Positions 59,190 through 64,000 of a stretch of DNA of 64,000 nucleotides are shown here, in pieces. Position 1 is the stretch's first letter, and every line of letters begins with the position of its first letter. A program made the position numbers and the translations under genes. Source of the stretch: Selenomonadales bacterium. Its GTDB lineage: Bacteria > Bacillota > Clostridia > Christensenellales > QALW01. A model generated the notes under the pieces. It was not told where the DNA came from. It saw only the letters and a list, made by a program, of their open reading frames with translations, and did no database searches. The stretch lies in assembly GCA_003150515.1 (NCBI GenBank), contig QALW01000053.1, forward strand, positions 1 to 64,000. The letters run 5' to 3'.

Positions 59190-60026
59190 ATGCGTACCAT
59201 TCATAAAATGTATACCGATAATATCTGCGTCACATACTACGCGTGCGGAGTAATAGATAATACTCCTCCTAAAATAACCTCTCACGACATTCTGATGCTG
59301 GGGCTGGAAGGAGAAATGGAAATAACCATAGATAACTCCCATCCTCTAAAAATAGGCACCTCCAATATGCTTTTCATTCCCAAAGGCTCCAAATACAGCG
59401 TAAATATTTTGCAGCCCGCGCTGGATTATCCCTGGATAGGCTATTTTGTCGTATTTGATCTCAGTATCCCCATGTATCAGCTGGATTTAGCGGATATACT
59501 GCAATTTCCCAACCGCATAAGCCTTCAGGGAGAGGATATTCATCATTGCATAAGAGCTTTTCAAAATATTCTTGAATGCCATGACGACGGAACCCTTATA
59601 AGCGAATTAAAATGCAAAGCCTATACCCTGGAATTATTCTGCTCTTTCCTGAAAACCTACGGCGACCCTACTCAAATAGAAAACTATGATAAGCGCCTGC
59701 TGGATTTAGTAAGCTATATAGGCATAAACTACGGCGACGCCAGCATAACCCTCGAGAGCCTTGCTATTTTGGCAAATATGCATTCCAGCTCTTTAATCCG
59801 CCTCTTTAAAGAACAGACAGGCGTAACTCCAATGCAGTTTGTCAACCGCACAAGACTTATGGCGGCTAAAAGAATGCTGCTCTATTCCAATAAAAGCATA
59901 AAGGAAATAGCGCTGGAAACCGGCTTTGGCGAACAGCAGAGCTTCGTGCGCAGTCTCCGCCAGGATACAGGCTTGACTCCCAGCGATTTCAGACGGGTAA
60001 TGGGCTGCGAAGAGCCCGAAGAATAA
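59190..60026 (+). CDS. AraC-family transcriptional regulator
   Basis: A 278-residue regulator with an N-terminal cupin-like sensor (about 15-140, with LEGEMEITIDNSHPLKIG) and a C-terminal double HTH (about 180-275). The HTH motifs are LESLAILANMHSSSLIRLFKEQ and IKEIALETGFGEQQSFVRSLRQ. GGGAGGC precedes the ATG. It follows the CDF gene by 47 bp and may be co-transcribed, but cupin-AraC proteins usually sense sugars, so a metal role is unproven. Confidence 0.9.
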   Translation: MRTIHKMYTDNICVTYYACGVIDNTPPKITSHDILMLGLEGEMEITIDNSHPLKIGTSNMLFIPKGSKYSVNILQPALDYPWIGYFVVFDLSIPMYQLDLADILQFPNRISLQGEDIHHCIRAFQNILECHDDGTLISELKCKAYTLELFCSFLKTYGDPTQIENYDKRLLDLVSYIGINYGDASITLESLAILANMHSSSLIRLFKEQTGVTPMQFVNRTRLMAAKRMLLYSNKSIKEIALETGFGEQQSFVRSLRQDTGLTPSDFRRVMGCEEPEE

Positions 60027-60319
60027 GCTCAAAAAACATCTGAAAATAAAACTAAATTTCCCCGCAACGCCGTCTGCGCTTGCAGCGGTTTTACGCTGGC
60101 TTCCGCCCGCGGCTATTCCGCCGCCCTCATTTTGCCTTCCTGCAAAGCCGAAAAATTCCTTTTCCGCCTTCAGATATTTTTTGAGAAAAACTCCCCTTTC
60201 AAGAGGCCGCAAGGCGCGCCGGCGAAGGCCTGCCCGAATTTTTAATGGCCGCGAAGCAAAGCGGGCGCGTCATCCCTTTCAAATTGCAAAGCTCCGCGGC
60301 AGAATTTTATATCATATCT
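60027..60319. other. Convergent gap with long inverted repeat ends
   Basis: CTCAAAAAACATCTGAA (60028-60044) and its inverse at 60169-60185 agree at 15-16 of 17 positions, about 124 bp apart. The centre is GC-rich with no gene. It may be a large hairpin terminator region or a small mobile-type repeat. Confidence 0.45.
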
Positions 60320-62206
60320 TCAAATATTTTTGACAAAAAGCGCCCTAAGCGCGTTAAGCACCGCGATAATCATAACTCCTACGTCCGCAAAAATAGCAAG
60401 CCACATATTGGCTATTCCCAAAGCGCCCAATATTAAGCATACTAATTTAATTCCTATTGCAAAAACTATGTTTTCATAGACTATGCGCAGGCATTTGCGG
60501 GAAATGCGAATCGCTTTAGAAATTTTTGCGGGCTCATCATCCATAAGCACCACGTCGGCCGCTTCTATAGCTGCGTCCGAGCCCATAGCTCCCATGGCAA
60601 TGCCTATATCGGCGCGTCCTAATACAGGCGCGTCGTTTATGCCGTCTCCCACAAAGGCCAATTTATATTTTTCCGGTTTGCGTCCCATTATCTCTTCAAC
60701 TTTTTCCACTTTCCCGGCGGGAAGCAATTCGCTGTATACCTCGTCCATTCCCAATTCTGAAGCAACCTGCTCGGCAACGGCCCCGGCGTCCCCGGTAAGC
60801 ATAATAGTTTTTTCAATTCCCGCCGCCTTAAGCGAAGCAATCGCTTCTTTGGCGCCCGGTTTTATAACGTCCGAAATAACTATATGCCCGGCGTATTCCC
60901 CATCTACGGCCATATGAATAATCGTCCCTACTTTATGGCAGTTTATATAGGGAATATTCAGCCGCTTCATAAGCTTTGCATTGCCCGCGGCTACCTGCAC
61001 GCCGTCCACCCGGGCTATTACTCCCTCCCCGCTTATCTCTTGTATATCCGAAACCCTTGAACGATCCAATTCCTTTCCATAAGCCTTTTGCAGGCTTTTG
61101 CTTATGGGATGGGAAGAAGCGCTTTCAGCCAAAGCCGCATATTCAAGAAGGCTGGAATTGAGCATTTCATTATGATGTATGCCGTTCACCTCAAAAACGC
61201 CTTTAGTAAGCGTTCCTGTTTTATCAAACATCACAATTCTGCTCTGAGATAAAGTCTCCAGATAGTTAGAGCCTTTAATCAATATGCCCGCTTTGCTCGC
61301 CCCCCCTATGCCCGCAAAAAAGCTCAGAGGAATGCTTATAACCAGCGCGCACGGGCAGCTAATAACGAGAAATGTAAGCGCCCTGTATATCCAAACGCTC
61401 CACTGCGCCTCCATCCCCATGATTGCCCATCGCGCCAAAGGAGGCAGCAAAGCCAGGGCCAGCGCGCATATGCAAACTGCCGGCGTATATATTCTGGCAA
61501 ATTTAGAGATAAAAGCTTCAGATTTGGATTTTCTCGAACTGGCGTTTTCCACCAAATCCAAGATCCTGGAAACAGTGGATTCCCCAAACTCTTTGGTAGT
61601 ACGGATTTTTAATACGCCCGTCATATTTATACATCCGCTGATGATTTCATCCCCGGCCGAAACGTCTCTGGGCATGCTCTCTCCCGTAAGCGCGCTTGTA
61701 TTAAGGCTGGAAACGCCGTCAATTACTATGCCGTCTATAGGAACTTTTTCTCCCGGCTGCACCACTATAACGCCGCCAACTTTTACGCTATCCGGCTCCG
61801 TCCTTATCAGCCTGCCGTCCTGCTCTATATTGGCGTAGTCGGGCCGTATATCCATCAATTCGCTTATATTGCGCCTGCTCTTGCCCACGGCGTAGCTTTG
61901 AAATAATTCGCCTATCTGATAAAAAAGCATAACGGCTATAGCTTCGGTATAATCTCCGCTCCGCTCGTAAATAGCCAAAAAAATTGCGCCCAGCGTAGCG
62001 ATAGCCATTAAAAAATTTTCATCCAGCACCTGGCCGTTTTTAATGCCCTTAGCGGCCTTTATTAAAATATCATAGCCTATAATCAGATACGGTATAATAA
62101 ATGCAGCCAGCCGCCAATAACCCGTTACAGGAATAAATTGCAGCGCAATCAGCAAAACCGCAGCCAACAATATGCGGAACAACATTTTTTTCTGTTTTTT
62201 ATTCAT
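60320..62206 (-). CDS. cadA: P1B-type heavy-metal ATPase (Zn2+/Cd2+/Pb2+ export type)
   Basis: ATP-driven metal exporter. The phosphorylation site is MFDKTGTLTKG, the metal-path motif SCPCALV, the SSHPIS HP motif and GDGINDAPVL hinge. The final membrane helix has the P1B-2 pattern FADVGVMIIAVLNALRAL. About eight helices in all, 628 residues from the ATG at 62206 (GGGCGGAA upstream). The usual N-terminal HMA domain is absent; a separate HMA protein is encoded just upstream. Zn/Cd is the best assignment, not proof. Confidence 0.93.
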   Translation of the reverse strand: MNKKQKKMLFRILLAAVLLIALQFIPVTGYWRLAAFIIPYLIIGYDILIKAAKGIKNGQVLDENFLMAIATLGAIFLAIYERSGDYTEAIAVMLFYQIGELFQSYAVGKSRRNISELMDIRPDYANIEQDGRLIRTEPDSVKVGGVIVVQPGEKVPIDGIVIDGVSSLNTSALTGESMPRDVSAGDEIISGCINMTGVLKIRTTKEFGESTVSRILDLVENASSRKSKSEAFISKFARIYTPAVCICALALALLPPLARWAIMGMEAQWSVWIYRALTFLVISCPCALVISIPLSFFAGIGGASKAGILIKGSNYLETLSQSRIVMFDKTGTLTKGVFEVNGIHHNEMLNSSLLEYAALAESASSHPISKSLQKAYGKELDRSRVSDIQEISGEGVIARVDGVQVAAGNAKLMKRLNIPYINCHKVGTIIHMAVDGEYAGHIVISDVIKPGAKEAIASLKAAGIEKTIMLTGDAGAVAEQVASELGMDEVYSELLPAGKVEKVEEIMGRKPEKYKLAFVGDGINDAPVLGRADIGIAMGAMGSDAAIEAADVVLMDDEPAKISKAIRISRKCLRIVYENIVFAIGIKLVCLILGALGIANMWLAIFADVGVMIIAVLNALRALFVKNI

Positions 62207-62251
62207 AATTCCGCCCTTTCCCGCCTGATGCAATTTTTCATTGCATACTTG

Positions 62252-62473
62252 CTAAATATATATTTCACAGTCGTCCTCTATCCGCTTGCAGTTTCTCAAA
62301 ACCTCCTGCATAACCTTCAGGACATCCTGCCCTTCCTCAAATTCAACGTTCATTTTTAAAGTCATAAAATTTACGGCCGCGTCTTTAACTCCTTTAGTGC
62401 GCTTCGCGGCTTCTTCCATTTTATTAGCGCAGTTAGCACAGTCCACTTCTATTTTATAGCTTTTTTTCATCAT
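62252..62473 (-). CDS. Stand-alone heavy-metal-associated (HMA) domain protein
   Basis: A 73-residue ferredoxin-like metal-binding protein with the CxxC site in DCANCANKMEEAA (near residue 12-15), the CadA-type variant, and an acidic C terminus. It is separated from the ATPase gene by 45 bp and is co-transcribed. It corresponds to the HMA domain normally fused to the N terminus of P1B-2 pumps, so it probably hands metal to the pump. The start behind AGGAG could be ATG 62473 or 62470. Confidence 0.92.
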   Translation of the reverse strand: MMKKSYKIEVDCANCANKMEEAAKRTKGVKDAAVNFMTLKMNVEFEEGQDVLKVMQEVLRNCKRIEDDCEIYI

Positions 62474-62492
62474 CCATTCTCCTTTAATTTAT

Positions 62493-62514
62493 CAATTAAA
62501 TAATTGTTTAATTG
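62493..62514. promoter_or_regulatory. Candidate ArsR/SmtB-type operator
   Basis: CAATTAAA-6 bp-TTTAATTG, perfect 8-bp arms, lying between the -10 box and start of the HMA-cadA unit. Confidence 0.68.
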
Positions 62515-62523
62515 TTTATTTAT

Positions 62524-62552
62524 ATAATATACGCTCCAATAAAAAAAGTCAA
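62524..62552 (-). promoter_or_regulatory. Promoter of the HMA-cadA operon
   Basis: TTGACT (62552-62547), 17-bp spacer, TATTAT (62529-62524), followed by the candidate operator. Confidence 0.82.
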
Positions 62553-62672
62553 CCGTTTTAATAATTATTTTTAAAAAAATAATATTTAATTATGAAAAAT
62601 TCGTATTGCGCATATTAAAGCGTATCTTTTTTTATTCTCTTGTGTTAAAATATATATAAAGGAGGAACGCAT

Positions 62673-63035
62673 ATGACCAAACTGCCTCACGACCACGGCC
62701 AGCATATGGAGCTTGAATTCGACCATATGCCCAGAGTGGAGGATTTTCAAATTGTATCGGAGATTTTTAAGCAGCTATGCGACGGAAACAGAATCCGTAT
62801 TTTCTGGCTGCTTTGCCATTGCGAGGAATGCGTAATTAATCTCTCCTCCATGGTAGGAATGAGCAGCCCCGCCGTTTCCCATCATCTAAAGCAGCTAAAA
62901 GCCAGCGGGCTTATTATAAGCCGCCGGGAGGGCAAGGAAGTCTATTACAAAGCCAGCGACGGCCAACAGGCGCAATTGCTTCATCATATGATTGAAAAAA
63001 TGGTGGAAATCTCTTGTCCCTCCAAACTATATTAA
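62673..63035 (+). CDS. ArsR/SmtB-family metal-responsive repressor
   Basis: A 120-residue winged-helix repressor, divergent from the metal-pump operon. The recognition helix region is LSSMVGMSSPAVSHHLKQLKASGLI. Candidate metal ligands are Cys in LLCHCEECVINLS (alpha-3 type site, as in CadC/ArsR), plus a His-rich N terminus (PHDHGQHMELEFDHM). AAAGGAGG precedes the ATG. By family logic it binds the promoter region and releases DNA when Zn, Cd or Pb is high. Confidence 0.92.
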   Translation: MTKLPHDHGQHMELEFDHMPRVEDFQIVSEIFKQLCDGNRIRIFWLLCHCEECVINLSSMVGMSSPAVSHHLKQLKASGLIISRREGKEVYYKASDGQQAQLLHHMIEKMVEISCPSKLY

Positions 63036-63085
63036 GCTTATGCCGCTAATTATATTTACCTTAATATTATCCAGGAGAAAGCTCA

Positions 63086-63562
63086 ATGCAGGATCTAATA
63101 ATACGCCCCGCCCAGGAAAAGGATATACCTTCTATTGACAAATTGCTATATCAGGTTCATAAAGTGCACAGCGACGTCCGGCCCGACCTATTCAAGCCCG
63201 GCGGCAAAAAATACAGCGTTCCGGAAATAAAAGAAATAATCGCCTCTCCCTCGACGCCAGTATTTGTGGCGGAAAAAAACGGACGTATCGCCGGATACGC
63301 ATTCTGTATACATAAACAGTTTGTCAATAATAACAATATGACCGACGTAAAAACTCTTTATATTGACGATTTATGCGTTGAGCAATCCCAACGGGGATCT
63401 CATATCGGCAGCGCCCTTTATCAATACGTCCTTAATTATGCTAAAGCAAACGGCTATTATAATTTAACCCTTAACGTATGGGCGGACAACATAAACGCTC
63501 TTGAATTCTATAAAAAAATAGGACTCAAAATTCAGAAAATAGGTATGGAAAAAATACTTTAA
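63086..63562 (+). CDS. GNAT-family N-acetyltransferase
   Basis: Acetyl-CoA-dependent transferase of 158 residues; acceptor unknown. The acetyl-CoA loop is VEQSQRGSHIGSALYQYVLNYA, with the preceding beta strand TLYIDDLCV, and the terminal NALEFYKKIGLK motif is typical. GGAGAAA precedes the ATG. It may be co-transcribed with the ArsR gene (50 bp gap) and ends at a strong terminator. Confidence 0.9.
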   Translation: MQDLIIRPAQEKDIPSIDKLLYQVHKVHSDVRPDLFKPGGKKYSVPEIKEIIASPSTPVFVAEKNGRIAGYAFCIHKQFVNNNNMTDVKTLYIDDLCVEQSQRGSHIGSALYQYVLNYAKANGYYNLTLNVWADNINALEFYKKIGLKIQKIGMEKIL

Positions 63563-63578
63563 TACATTTGCCGGCATA

Positions 63579-63625
63579 AAAAACGGCGCCGCAATTTAAA
63601 TATTGCAGCGCCGTTTTTATTTTTA
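63579..63625 (+). terminator. Strong terminator of the arsR-GNAT unit
   Basis: AAAAACGGCGC and GCAAT (63579-63595) pair with ATTGC and GCGCCGTTTTT (63602-63618) with one mismatch, followed by ATTTTTAA. Confidence 0.9.
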
Positions 63626-63726
63626 ACCTCATTTTATTACATCTAATTATATAAATCTCTGTTTTGATAGACTGCCTGCGGTTAAAATGTTATGCCCGCG
63701 CGCAGATTGCGCTTCGACCGTCCACA

Positions 63727-64000
63727 CTATTTTCCAAAGATTCCCTTTTTCTTCTCATGAGAACCTCCCCGAACGCTTTGGTCAAACTCGCGCAGCAATT
63801 CTTTCTGCTTGGCCGAAAGCTTCCTGGGCACCTCTACGCCCACGGTTATATAAAGGTCGCCCTTATCCAGGCCGTGCAGCTTTTTAATGCCCTTCTGCTT
63901 TATGCGGAAAATGGTGCCCGGCTGAGTGCCTTCGGGAATTTTATATTTTATATTCTCCTCCAGCGTAGGCACTTCCAATTCATCGCCCAGCGCCGCCTGA
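63727..64000 (-). CDS. dnaJ: Chaperone DnaJ, C-terminal fragment (runs off the window)
   Basis: The last 90 or so residues of DnaJ (Hsp40). The frame is open to the window end. Visible segments are AALGDELEVPTLEE, YKIPEGTQPGTIFRIKQKGI and GDLYITVGVEVP of the C-terminal substrate-binding and dimerisation domain, and a Lys-rich end. The J domain and zinc fingers lie outside. Typical neighbours (dnaK, grpE, hrcA) would be upstream, beyond position 64000. Confidence 0.95.
   Translation of the reverse strand, partial: QAALGDELEVPTLEENIKYKIPEGTQPGTIFRIKQKGIKKLHGLDKGDLYITVGVEVPRKLSAKQKELLREFDQSVRGGSHEKKKGIFGK

Noticed and set aside
1..64000. Prophage, transposase, tRNA or rRNA genes
   Set aside because: No integrase, transposase or phage structural gene, and no tRNA cloverleaf or rRNA segment was recognised on either strand.

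Overview
This 64 kb window reads as one stretch of chromosome from an anaerobic, Gram-positive, low-to-mid-GC Firmicute of the class Clostridia. The evidence is the gene orders rpsB-tsf-pyrH-frr-uppS-cdsA-dxr-rseP-ispG and ftsK/spoIIIE-rimO-pgsA-cinA-recA, the ylxY/M16-peptidase pair, HisZ with short-form HisG, an electron-bifurcating NfnAB pair, formate-THF ligase, an FMN riboswitch with an ECF riboflavin transporter, and TTG starts behind strong Shine-Dalgarno sites. Genus-level placement (perhaps an uncultured gut Christensenellales-like lineage) is a guess. No rRNA, tRNA, CRISPR, phage or transposase gene was seen. The window opens as ispG ends and closes inside dnaJ.

Layout. 0-8.2 kb (minus): translation genes, isoprenoid (MEP) genes and lipid-envelope genes behind a consensus rpsB promoter. 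8.5-11.5 kb (plus): aroE-aroQ, then an anchored surface protein. 11.7-20.4 kb (minus): mtnA, a 218-bp palindromic element, then recA-cinA-pgsA-rimO-ftsK and mreB. 20.7-27.2 kb (minus): a surface lipoprotein-like protein and a his cluster (hisZ-G-D-B-A-IE) without hisH, hisF or hisC. 27.3-32.3 kb (minus): dimeric dUTPase, M16 peptidase, YlxY-like inactive deacetylase, CtpA, CdaR-type regulator. 32.4-39.8 kb (minus): fhs, a second palindromic element, an orphan sugar-ABC ATPase, a MacAB-type ABC export system and a second surface protein. 40-47.6 kb (minus): NfnB/NfnA, tyrA-aroF, a membrane protein and ftsH. 48-57.6 kb (plus): PHP phosphoesterase, VanW protein, TarI-TarJ (CDP-ribitol), FMN riboswitch-ribU, sugar isomerase-nagB-nagA, zinc peptidase. 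58-63.6 kb: metal homeostasis (CDF transporter, AraC regulator, P1B ATPase with a separate HMA protein, ArsR repressor) and a GNAT enzyme.

The strongest regulatory discovery is upstream of aroF. A 22-codon leader peptide carries Tyr-Tyr-Tyr-Trp-Phe, followed by a perfect intrinsic terminator. The end of the peptide's own coding region can pair with the 5' arm of that terminator to form an antiterminator. This is a complete ribosome-mediated attenuator sensing several aromatic amino acids, in front of the first enzyme of aromatic synthesis (aroF) and tyrA.

The strongest structural discovery is a pair of about 220-230 bp multi-hairpin palindromic elements (12848-13065 and 34182-34412). They share a GC-rich core and have long terminal inverted repeats. 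Other unexplained structure includes a candidate small RNA at about 47.78-47.89 kb, a terminal-inverted-repeat element in the tarI leader, a 23-bp tandem repeat beside frr, and a palindromic operator on the ftsH promoter.
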